The notes beneath the pieces are model-generated. The model had not been told where the DNA came from. It made no database searches and saw nothing but the letters and a program-made list of their open reading frames with translations. Below, in pieces: positions 1 to 6,440 of a stretch of DNA of 9,463 nt. This stretch comes from an uncultured Verrucomicrobiota bacterium. Its GTDB lineage: Bacteria > Verrucomicrobiota > Verrucomicrobiia > Chthoniobacterales > SZAS-18. Numbering within the stretch: the first letter of the stretch is position 1; each line of letters starts with the position of its first letter. Where the stretch lies: NCBI GenBank assembly GCA_937871685.1, contig CALMOL010000365.1:1-9463 (forward strand). The letters are read 5' to 3'. The position numbers and the translations under genes are program-made.

Positions 1-142
1 TCCGGCCGCCGCGCTGCGCCCGGAGCACCGCCCCCGCGTGGCCGTCCGCGCGCCCGGCGGCCGGCGGGGCGGGGGCACACTTGCATCGCCCGCCGCGGTA
101 GCGCCGCCCGCGCCCGGCGCCATCCGTCGGCCTATGGATTGA
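1..142 (+). other. Unassigned left edge, possible 3' tail of a gene
   Basis: A frame beginning at position 2 stays open to a TGA at 140-142 with almost exclusively G/C third positions at first. It would encode an Ala/Pro/Arg-rich tail ending in ...IRRPMD. The stretch is so GC-rich that another plus frame is also open, so this may be chance. No domain or motif is visible. It is listed only because it could be the C-terminus of a gene that begins outside the window. From 143 to 250 I see no gene and no clear hairpin. Confidence 0.2.
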
Positions 143-250
143 CGACTCGCTCGTCCCCTTGACCAAAATGCATCCAAGCGTGCCAGACGCCTCTCCCGAA
201 CGTCGGCGCCGCAGCCCTTGCGAAACGGTCTGCCTCGCCGCGCAATCAAC

Positions 251-739
251 TCAAAGCGGCGTGGCCAGGCGGCAGAAGCGCTTCGCCGGCGCTGGCTGGG
301 TCGTGTCCAGATACTCGATCGCGCCGGTGCCGTTCTCCGCCCCGGTGCCAGCGAAGGGCTGCCAAGGGCCGAAGGGGCCATCCGAATACTCGACACGGCT
401 GACTTGGCCAGGAACTGCCTGCCAACGGATGCGCGCACCGGTGCCCGGCTCGATGCCAACACCCACCAACTGGGTGGGCGAGCCATCCGGCTCGAAACGC
501 AGACGGAAGACTGTGCCGGCGTTCGAAGCCCCGCCGTTCGCGGTGGAGCCGTAGAAGTTGCCGTCGCCTCCTAACACGAGTGCCGCGGCCGGGGAGGCCC
601 CCCGGTTAGTGGCCCCGTTGCCGGTGAAGTCCACCAGCTTGGTCAGCGCCCCGGCGGGCGTCATGCGGAAGACCGTGCCGGCGGTGTTCATGGAACCGGA
701 GCTCGCCACCCACGACGTAGGCGGAGCGAATGATTTCAT
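251..739 (-). pseudogene. 3' remnant of a GloVer-type tandem-repeat protein gene
   Basis: This minus-strand frame ends at a TGA (253-251). It encodes about one and a half units of the GloVer pattern (choice-of-anchor tandem repeat family): ...GTVFRMTPAG.LTKLVDFTG.., then GGDGNFYGSTANGGASNAGT (20 residues), then VFRLRF. A C-terminal module follows with RWQAVPGQVSRVEYSD...WQPF and the ending KRFCRLATPL, typical of secreted verrucomicrobial proteins. Intact members carry many repeats and an N-terminal signal peptide; here the repeat pattern stops at about position 715. The only nearby ATG (739-737) gives MKSFAPPTSWV, which is neither a signal peptide nor the expected 'DGNFYG' lead-in. I therefore read it as a gene that has lost its 5' part, by deletion or rearrangement. 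Function is unknown for the family; such proteins are thought to be extracellular. An alternative is a short real gene starting at 739 or further upstream (817), which I find less likely. Confidence 0.6.
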
Positions 740-888
740 GGTCCTCGGGCTCTTTGGCGAGCACGGTTCCCTCCGATCGCCCACCGCTCTTGAACCAGGT
801 GCCAAAGGTTCTGCCAATCCGCTTGGATCGTATAGAAGTCGAAGACCGAGGCCGCCGCGGTGATCTCATTGTGACACCGCAGCGAGAG

Positions 889-902
889 TTACTTGCAAGT
901 AA
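889..902. promoter_or_regulatory. Perfect 14-bp palindrome, candidate operator
   Basis: TTACTTGCAAGTAA is identical to its reverse complement. It lies in a locally AT-richer patch 145 bp upstream of the esterase start, between the GloVer remnant and the esterase gene. The size and symmetry suit a dimeric helix-turn-helix repressor; the core resembles MarR/SlyA-type sites in general shape only. No -35/-10 boxes could be identified with confidence, and no regulator gene is adjacent. Confidence 0.35.
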
Positions 903-919
903 TTCCGGGGCGTGGCTTT

Positions 920-974
920 GGCAGCTCCATTCGGCTGCGTGCTTCCTCCGGCGAAAGTTCGTCGGGGAGCTGCC
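920..974 (+). other. Nested hairpin in the esterase leader
   Basis: GGCAGCTCC (920-928) is the exact reverse complement of GGAGCTGCC (966-974). Inside it, CCGGCGA (948-954) and TCGTCGG (959-965) form a second stem with an AAGT loop and one G-T pair, stacked directly against the outer stem. If transcription starts upstream, for example near the palindrome at 889-902, this would be part of the 5' leader, ending 72 nt before the start codon. It matches no riboswitch I recognise. Confidence 0.3.
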
Positions 975-1046
975 GCGGCCGGATGCCCCGACGCCGATCC
1001 CTCGCGGCGCCGAGTGCTCCCCCTCAATCCTACCCCTCGCTTCCCA

Positions 1047-4000
1047 ATGCGAATCGCCACGCTGATGGTCTGCAGCGCGCTGGTCGTGTCCTACGCCCGC
1101 GCCGACGTGTTCACCAACGTCCCGGAGGTCAACGCCGAAGGCTTCCAGCTTCTCTACGACCTGAACCTGCCGGTCGATGGCGCCTTCGTGGACGCCACGC
1201 CGGTTCCCTACACGACGGACAACAGCGCCACGGCGCCGTCGTTCGACCGCGTCGGCTATTACCTGGAACTCACGAACGGCGCGGGCACGCAATGGGTGTA
1301 TGTCTCGGCCGAGGCTTTCACCAAGAGCGCGCGGGAGCTGGGCCTGCCGCACAACGTGAACAATCCCGTCGTCTTCCAGCAGGCGCTACGCAGCATGAAT
1401 GTGCTCTCGAACGTGGGGACGGTGCCGGCGGGCACAGGCTTGGCCACTGGGCGGGTCGAGTTTTGGCCGAGCAACTACGTCGCCAACAACCTGAACGACG
1501 GGGGCGCCGCCTCGGACACCGCCTTCGACTTCGGCGATGCCGGCGGCAACACGTCCGCGGGCTACGGCTCCTTCCAGATCCATCGGCTCGGCGCCACGCC
1601 GCAGACGATGTTTGCCTACAACCATTGGGGCGCGATGGGCAATGACGACGTGGGCATCGGGAGCAACGCGGCGGCCGGCGGGAATCCCGACTGGACCTTC
1701 GCCGGGAACGCCGGGAACTACACCGCGCGCCGCCTCCAGGTTGTGATCCGGCCGATCCCCGCCAAGGTCGCGCTGACGGCGTGGCCGAAATACCAACAGC
1801 TTTTCCCGCGCGACCGGAGCACCAACTCCGCCGTCTTCCACGTGGCGGGCACGGAGTCGCAGGGCGGCGCGACCGCCGCGATCGTGCGGCTCTACCGCGA
1901 GGGCGTGCCGTCCGGCGCGGACCTCGTGCAGAACCTTGCCTACGCGGGCGGGTCGGCCGCGTTTGACGTGGCGGTCACGCTGCCGGCCGAGCGCGCGAAT
2001 TACGACGTGGCGCTCTTCATCCGCCGCGCCGGCACCGACTATCTCGTGAGCCGGCAGCAGCGGCTCGTGGCGGGCGACGTGCTCATCATCCAAGGCCAGT
2101 CCAACGCGGACGCCCAAATGTATGACGGCACCGCGAACGGCTACCGCGATCCCTTCGTGCGCACCTTCGGATTCACCGGCGACGCCGTGCCCACCGGCAC
2201 CGCCACGGAGTGGCTCGTCGCGCAGGGCGATGGCGCGCGGGGCGCTTGGAACGGCGTGGGCCAGTGGGGGCTGGTGATGGGGCGGACGCTCTCGACGTCG
2301 GGGAACGTGCCGATCGCGATCCTGAACGGGGCCTACGGCGGCCAGCCGATCTCATTCTTCCCGCGCAGCAACGCAAACCCGCTCGATCTCAGCACGAACT
2401 ACGGCCAGCTCCTCTTCCGCGCGCGTCAGGCCGGCGTGGACCAGAAAATCCGGGCCATTATGTTCTACCAGGGGGAAGCAGAGAACGACAACGGCGCCGT
2501 CCATGAGGCGGGTTACACCGCGCTCCAGCAGTTCTGGCGCGAGGATTATCCGTCGGTCGAGCGATTCTACGTCTGCCAGCTCCACAACGGCTGCGGCGTG
2601 ACCCAAGCCAACGTGGATCTGCGCGACCGCCAGCGCCGCTTCGCCGACACGCTGCCGATGCACACCGTGATGGCGACGAATGGCATCAACGGCCACAACG
2701 GCTGCCACTACAGCTTCACTGGCGGCTACGAGGTCCACGGCATGCACATGGCTCGGTTGCTTGGGCGCGACCTGTATGCGTCGGGCGTGACCGCCAACGT
2801 GGACGCGCCGAACCCGGACCACCTCGAATGGGGGAACGCCGAGCGCTCGGTCGTTCGCATCGTGCTGCGCCACGCCAACGACCCGATCACGATCGATCCC
2901 GGCGCCGAGATGACCTTCGGCGTCGTGGGTGCAAATGTCACCGTGACCGCCGCGCAGGCTGCGCCCGGCGTCATCACGCTGACGCTTTCCGCGCCGGCGC
3001 CCGCCGCCACCGCAATCACCTACACGGGCAGCGCGAGCGGCGGCGGACCCTCGGTCGTGAACGGCGGGGGCGTCGGTCTGCTGACCTTTTCCGCCGATCT
3101 GCCGCAGCCGCTCAAGGCGCGATTCATCGCGCCGGCGCGGACGCAGGAAGTGTCGCCGGGAACCGCGGTCGCGATCCAGGTGCAGGCGACGAACTCCGAG
3201 GGGAGCGTCAGCCGCGTGGAGATCTTCGTTGACGGGCAGTCGCTCGCCTCCACCACGGCCTCCGGCAACCTGTCCGCTTCGTGGATGCCCTCGGCCGAAG
3301 GCTTGTATCCGCTGGAGGTGCGCGCGATGGACCAGAACGGCGTGACCGTCTCCGCGACCACGCGCGTGCTGGTGGCGTCGAACGTCCCGCCGGCCGGCGT
3401 TGGTGGCTTGCAGATCTGGCTGAAGGCCACGCGCGGGATCACCGCGAACAACGACGGGCTGGTGTCCGGCTGGCAGGACCAGAGCGGGATGGGAAACCAT
3501 GCCGCCCAGGCCAGCGTCGCGCTCGATCCCAAGTTCCAGGAAAGCGTCTTCGGCAACTTGCCGGGAATCACCTTCGCGAACAATTCCTACCTCACCGGGA
3601 TGGCCGGCATGCCCACGGGTGGCTACACGAAGATCATCCGCCACCGGGTGAGTGACTTCGCTCCGCTCGACAACGTGTTCTCCAGCGCCGACAACGCGCC
3701 CGGGGCCCACGCGATCTACTATGGCGGCAACAGCGCGCAGCCCAAGATGTTTCACGCCGGTGCTTTCGTGACCTCGTCCCTCAACGTCTCGGCGAACGCC
3801 GACACGTATCTTGCGGCCACCTACGCGACGGGTTCCAAGCTCGGCCGGCTCTACCTCAACGGCCAGCTTGTCGGCAGCGGCACCGCCGGATCGGACAACT
3901 CCAGCGTGACCTACCAGGTCGGCGGTTTCCAGAACGGCAACCTGCTTTCCGGCGCGATCAGCGAGGTGCTCGTCTATGATCGCACGCTCACCACCGCGGA

Positions 4001-4487
4001 CGTCACGCGCGTGCAGCAGGCGCTGGAGGTGCGCGGGTTCTCGCCGTTCGAGCGTTGGCAATTGGATCGGTTCGGCGACCAGGATTCCAGCCCCACGGGC
4101 GATCCCGACGGCGACGGCGTGAGCAACGTGATCGAGTATGCCCTCGGAGGCGACCCACTGCGCGCTGACGCCGCCGCCATCCTCCCGCACGCGGAGCGCG
4201 ATGCCCAGGGCCGCGCGGTCTTCGTCTTCGACCGACCCGTGGGCTATGCCCAAGTCGGCTACGCCGTGGAGGTGGCGACCACGCTCGCCGGCCCTTGGAC
4301 AAGCGGGCCGGCCGTGACGGCGGCCCCGGTCGTCAGCGCCTCGCCGCGCGGGGCCGGCTTCGAGCGCGTGACCGTGCGGGCGCTCTCGCCTGCCGTGGAC
4401 GGTCCGAGCGTCTTCTACCGGCTCCGCCCGCAGGTGAATACCGGCGTCGGCTCCCGGCCGTCGGTGGCGACTTCGTTCAAGCGTTGA
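1047..4487 (+). CDS. Secreted multidomain SGNH / sialate O-acetylesterase-like protein (1146 aa)
   Basis: This is a probable extracellular carbohydrate esterase (SASA family, SGNH hydrolase fold) that removes acetyl groups from sialic acid or other acetylated glycans; the substrate is not determinable. I chose the start at 1047 because it begins a Sec signal peptide (MRIATLMVCSALVVSYARA, cleavage near residue 19). The frame stays open upstream to 912, but that part does not look like a leader, and no Shine-Dalgarno is visible. Domains in order: a beta-rich N-terminal module (about 20-236); the SGNH core with nucleophile Ser352 in GQSNA, the block FYQGEAEN (473-480) and NGCH (551-554, catalytic His554); a beta linker (about 575-680); an Ig-like Big-type domain (about 686-781, VSRVEIFVDGQ); a LamG/concanavalin-like domain (about 785-1000, LQIWLK...WQDQSGMGNHA); and a tail with DPDGDGVSN at 1019 and EYALGG. 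The usual Asp of the DxxH block is Asn551 here. No PEP-CTERM anchor is seen. It converges on the minus-strand cluster. Confidence 0.85.
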   Translation: MRIATLMVCSALVVSYARADVFTNVPEVNAEGFQLLYDLNLPVDGAFVDATPVPYTTDNSATAPSFDRVGYYLELTNGAGTQWVYVSAEAFTKSARELGLPHNVNNPVVFQQALRSMNVLSNVGTVPAGTGLATGRVEFWPSNYVANNLNDGGAASDTAFDFGDAGGNTSAGYGSFQIHRLGATPQTMFAYNHWGAMGNDDVGIGSNAAAGGNPDWTFAGNAGNYTARRLQVVIRPIPAKVALTAWPKYQQLFPRDRSTNSAVFHVAGTESQGGATAAIVRLYREGVPSGADLVQNLAYAGGSAAFDVAVTLPAERANYDVALFIRRAGTDYLVSRQQRLVAGDVLIIQGQSNADAQMYDGTANGYRDPFVRTFGFTGDAVPTGTATEWLVAQGDGARGAWNGVGQWGLVMGRTLSTSGNVPIAILNGAYGGQPISFFPRSNANPLDLSTNYGQLLFRARQAGVDQKIRAIMFYQGEAENDNGAVHEAGYTALQQFWREDYPSVERFYVCQLHNGCGVTQANVDLRDRQRRFADTLPMHTVMATNGINGHNGCHYSFTGGYEVHGMHMARLLGRDLYASGVTANVDAPNPDHLEWGNAERSVVRIVLRHANDPITIDPGAEMTFGVVGANVTVTAAQAAPGVITLTLSAPAPAATAITYTGSASGGGPSVVNGGGVGLLTFSADLPQPLKARFIAPARTQEVSPGTAVAIQVQATNSEGSVSRVEIFVDGQSLASTTASGNLSASWMPSAEGLYPLEVRAMDQNGVTVSATTRVLVASNVPPAGVGGLQIWLKATRGITANNDGLVSGWQDQSGMGNHAAQASVALDPKFQESVFGNLPGITFANNSYLTGMAGMPTGGYTKIIRHRVSDFAPLDNVFSSADNAPGAHAIYYGGNSAQPKMFHAGAFVTSSLNVSANADTYLAATYATGSKLGRLYLNGQLVGSGTAGSDNSSVTYQVGGFQNGNLLSGAISEVLVYDRTLTTADVTRVQQALEVRGFSPFERWQLDRFGDQDSSPTGDPDGDGVSNVIEYALGGDPLRADAAAILPHAERDAQGRAVFVFDRPVGYAQVGYAVEVATTLAGPWTSGPAVTAAPVVSASPRGAGFERVTVRALSPAVDGPSVFYRLRPQVNTGVGSRPSVATSFKR

Positions 4488-4495
4488 CAAGTATT

Positions 4496-4537
4496 GGCGG
4501 TGCCGGGCGGCGCGCGGTCTCGCGGCCCGGCGCCGCC
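4496..4537. terminator. Strong GC hairpin after the esterase stop
   Basis: Eight bases after the TGA of the esterase gene, GGCGGTGCCGGGC (4496-4508) pairs with GCCCGGCGCCGCC (4525-4537) over 13 bp with a single G-T pair. The loop contains a further CGCG/CGCG stem (4513-4516 with 4521-4524). There is no T-run, so this is not a textbook intrinsic terminator. Its place between convergent genes suggests it ends or protects the esterase transcript and may act on both strands. Confidence 0.5.
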
Positions 4538-4592
4538 TCGGCAACAACCGGCACGCGGCCCGGCGTTGCGAAGGTTGGCTCCGTCCGCGAGG

Positions 4593-4607
4593 TCCCGCAG
4601 CGCGGGA
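4593..4607. terminator. Small hairpin downstream of the minus-strand cluster
   Basis: TCCCGC-AGC-GCGGGA forms a perfect 6-bp stem with a 3-nt loop. It lies 67 bp past the stop of the last minus-strand gene (4676-4674). There is no T-run. It could help end the minus-strand transcript, but in such GC-rich DNA short stems are common, so support is weak. Confidence 0.25.
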
Positions 4608-4673
4608 TGCCGCCTGGCTTTTCCCGGGTGGACGCCGGCGGATGTTCGGCACCGGGCACTGCCTGGGTTCTGC

Positions 4674-5060
4674 TCAGAAATCCACCGCCAGGTGCCAGCG
4701 CACCTTTTCGTCGTCCAAGCGCACGAGAAGCGCCTCGAACTCGCGGAGATCCTCCGCGGCGGCACCCTTCTTGCCGGGAAGCCGCTCGGGATCGCGCAGC
4801 AAGGTGCGCACGACCGCCAAGCCCTCGGCCGCATCGAACCACTGCTCCGGCGGGAGATTGACGGTCGCGGGGTCCGCGCCCTCGCTGGCGAGAAATGCCG
4901 CGGCCTCGGCCGGACTGTGGCTGAAGAAGCTGGTGAGCGGACGCATGCCCAGTTCACGGCAGCGGGCGTCCAACCGCTCGGCGTGGCGCGGGAGCGCCTT
5001 CCCGTTCACCCAGGACTCGGGAAACTCGCGCTCCGTCACAATGTAGAAGGCGACGCCCAT
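4674..5060 (-). CDS. Conserved-looking hypothetical protein, 128 aa
   Basis: I do not recognise a named function. The protein starts MGVAFYIVTER, has the segment WVNGKALPRHAERLDARCRELG (residues 17-38, split here as WVNGKALPRH and AERLDARCRELG), then PLTSFF (41-46), an Asp/Glu-bearing helix around EQWFDAAEGLAVVRTLL (72-88), and ends RWHLAVDF. The pattern of a short beta N-terminus followed by amphipathic helices recalls small soluble uncharacterised proteins found across many bacteria. It has no signal peptide and no membrane segment, so it is probably cytoplasmic. The start at 5060 is preferred because the frame upstream is Arg/Ser/Pro-rich shadow sequence overlapping the EcsC-like gene. It lies 16 bp after that gene's stop and is probably cotranscribed and translationally coupled with it. 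No Shine-Dalgarno is visible. Confidence 0.7.
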   Translation of the reverse strand: MGVAFYIVTEREFPESWVNGKALPRHAERLDARCRELGMRPLTSFFSHSPAEAAAFLASEGADPATVNLPPEQWFDAAEGLAVVRTLLRDPERLPGKKGAAAEDLREFEALLVRLDDEKVRWHLAVDF

Positions 5061-5076
5061 CGGGAAGCCAAGCGGG

Positions 5077-5739
5077 TCAACCCGCGCCGTTGGCGGAGCC
5101 ATGGCCGGCCGATCCATCGGCGGGCGGCTCCGGCTCGACCTCCACCTCGCGCTCGAACAGCTCGATCGCCGTGGAGGCAACCTCGCCGGTGTCGAAATAG
5201 ACGTAGGCGCCCACGCCCACCGCGCCGACGATGGGCAGCCAGCGCGCGATCCCCTTGCCGAGGGCGCGCTGCGTGACCCGCACCCCGATCGCCTTGGCCG
5301 CCCCGCGGAGGACTTGCAACGTGGCGCGCCGCACCAGGAAGCGCTCGCCCACGCGCACGACCAAGTCGCGCACGGCCTGCGCGGCCATGTGGAGGAACAG
5401 GCAGTAGAGCATCTGCTCGCGCGTGAGCGCGGCCGTCTTGCCGTAAAGGGCGGCGATGTCAGCCACCATCTGAGCCTGGATCTTCCACACGACGACCAGC
5501 TCGGGCAGAATGGTCAGCCAGCCCAGCGGCCCGGGCGGCAAGGCCAGCCCGCCGGCCGCGAGCGCGGCCGTCATGGACGCGGACTTTGCGCGCGCGCGCG
5601 CGAGCTTGGCCGGCTCCTGGCTGCGCTCTTCCCGCGTGTCGGGGATGTGGCCGACGAATTCCAGGATGGCGTCGGTGATTTTCTCGATGGTGCCGGCCTC
5701 GCCCGAGGGCGGGGAATCGGGAGGCGGGTCGCTTGGCAT
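5077..5739 (-). CDS. EcsC-like protein, 220 aa
   Basis: The protein has a Pro-rich N-terminus (1-15), a helix (17-31, IEKITDAILEFVG), a basic Arg/Lys/Ala segment (45-54), and a core that reads like the EcsC family: LPPGPLGWLTILPELVVVWKI (68-88, quoted as LPPGPLGWLT and ILPELVVVWKI), then QMVADIAALYG (90-100) and REQMLYCLF. A hydrophobic glycine-rich segment (168-182, WLPIVGAVGVGAYVY) precedes FDTGEVASTAIELF. The tail is acidic, then Gly/Ala/Ser-rich. EcsC family proteins are membrane-associated and their biochemical role is not settled; I make no claim of an ABC partner here. The start is uncertain: ATG 5739 is used, but a GTG at 5835 in the same frame would add 32 Pro-rich residues. The neighbours are a small exported protein upstream and the 128-aa protein 16 bp downstream. 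Confidence 0.65.
   Translation of the reverse strand: MPSDPPPDSPPSGEAGTIEKITDAILEFVGHIPDTREERSQEPAKLARARAKSASMTAALAAGGLALPPGPLGWLTILPELVVVWKIQAQMVADIAALYGKTAALTREQMLYCLFLHMAAQAVRDLVVRVGERFLVRRATLQVLRGAAKAIGVRVTQRALGKGIARWLPIVGAVGVGAYVYFDTGEVASTAIELFEREVEVEPEPPADGSAGHGSANGAG
5588..5602. repeat. (GC)n dinucleotide run inside the EcsC-like gene
   Basis: Fifteen bases of uninterrupted alternating G and C, starting and ending with G, encode the ARARA part of the basic segment in the EcsC-like protein. Such runs can slip during replication; here the reading frame is intact. Confidence 0.7.
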
Positions 5740-5871
5740 GGGAATTGGCAGGACGGGAGCCGAAGGGTGCGGCGCGTCAACGAGAGGCGGAGGTGCAACC
5801 TCCCGAACGCGCTGGCGCGCGAGCGCTGCCGACACGAACCCCGCAGAGCCGGCGGTTTATCCAGGGCAGCG

Positions 5872-6291
5872 TCAGGAAGCGCTCATAACCACGTGAACGA
5901 GCCAGTTGGCCTTCGGCGGCGGTGGAAGCTGGACCGCCCGCAGCTTGGCGACCACGCAAGGCAGGAGGGGCGGCTTGGCCGAGCAAAGGAGATCGAGGAC
6001 GCGGCCGTCCGCCGCGAGGACAAACACGAGGTCGAACTGAGCGGGGGACGCCGGGTCGCCCGTCTTGCCGCACTCGGCCATCGCCTCCTCCATGGGTGTT
6101 CCAAGGGCCGAGTAGAAGTTGCCCTTGTAATCCCGGCCCGCCTTGGTGTCGCCAAGCCGGTCGGCCTTGGCGATCGCGGCCGCCAGCGAGGAAAAGCGCG
6201 GCGCCGCCGGCGACTTGGCGGGAGCCGCGCCGGTTGGCAGGGCGGGCGCGGAGAGGAGGACGAGAAAGCCCGCGGCGTAAAGGAGGCGCAT
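5872..6291 (-). CDS. Small exported hypothetical protein with three cysteines, 139 aa
   Basis: A clear Sec signal peptide starts the protein: MRLLYAAGFLVLLSAPALPTG with a likely cut near residues 22-23 (TGA/AP). The mature part has an Ala-rich helix (34-47), then YKGNFYSALG (55-64) and a compact alpha/beta-looking region, FDLVFVLAADGRVLDLLC (86-103) to PCVVAKLRAVQLPPPPKANWLVHVVM. Cysteines are at 74, 103 and 112. The 'vlaadGrV...C...Lr...lP.Pp...w' arrangement resembles TonB-C-like or energy-transducer C-terminal folds in outline, but I do not assign it to that family. It is probably periplasmic. The start is supported by AGGA seven bases before the ATG, the best Shine-Dalgarno in the window. 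It sits downstream of mgtE across a hairpin element and 132 bp upstream of the EcsC-like ATG. Confidence 0.7.
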   Translation of the reverse strand: MRLLYAAGFLVLLSAPALPTGAAPAKSPAAPRFSSLAAAIAKADRLGDTKAGRDYKGNFYSALGTPMEEAMAECGKTGDPASPAQFDLVFVLAADGRVLDLLCSAKPPLLPCVVAKLRAVQLPPPPKANWLVHVVMSAS

Positions 6292-6329
6292 GAGAGAATC
6301 CTAGCCTGGGAGTTCCGACGAATTCAATA

Positions 6330-6428
6330 GACCTCCGGCAAAGCCCGCCCCAGGCCCGCCAGCGGAGCCCAACGCCTGTAGCGTAAGGGCTCCTCAGCGG
6401 GGCGAGGCGCGAACTCTTGCCGGAGGTC
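6330..6428. repeat. 99-nt nested inverted-repeat element between mgtE and the exported protein gene
   Basis: The ends are a perfect 12-bp inverted repeat: GACCTCCGGCAA (6330-6341) and TTGCCGGAGGTC (6417-6428). Three further stems nest inside in register: CGCCCC/GGGGCG (6346-6351 with 6399-6404), GGAGCCC/GGGCTCC (6364-6370 with 6387-6393), and CGC/GCG (6373-6375 with 6381-6383) around a CTGTA loop. The whole stretch can fold into one long imperfect hairpin. It starts 12 bp after the mgtE stop on the minus strand, so it could work as a terminator or mRNA 3' stabiliser, or be a dispersed REP/MITE-like repeat. Confidence 0.6.
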
Positions 6429-6440
6429 AAACCCCGACGG

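Noticed and set aside
912..1046. Earlier start (912) for the esterase, adding 45 residues
   Set aside because: The signal peptide begins at the ATG at 1047; the extra residues are Arg/Ala/Pro-rich and would bury the signal peptide inside the protein.
2352..4652. A 766-codon open frame on the minus strand opposite the esterase
   Set aside because: It is a shadow of a GC-rich gene. The composition is Arg/His/Gly-rich with no domain, while the plus strand carries clear SGNH, Ig-like and LamG motifs.
4477..4957. Several overlapping minus-strand and plus-strand frames across 4400-5280
   Set aside because: They are Arg/Pro/Ala-rich shadows; only the frame ending at 4674 gives a balanced, protein-like sequence.
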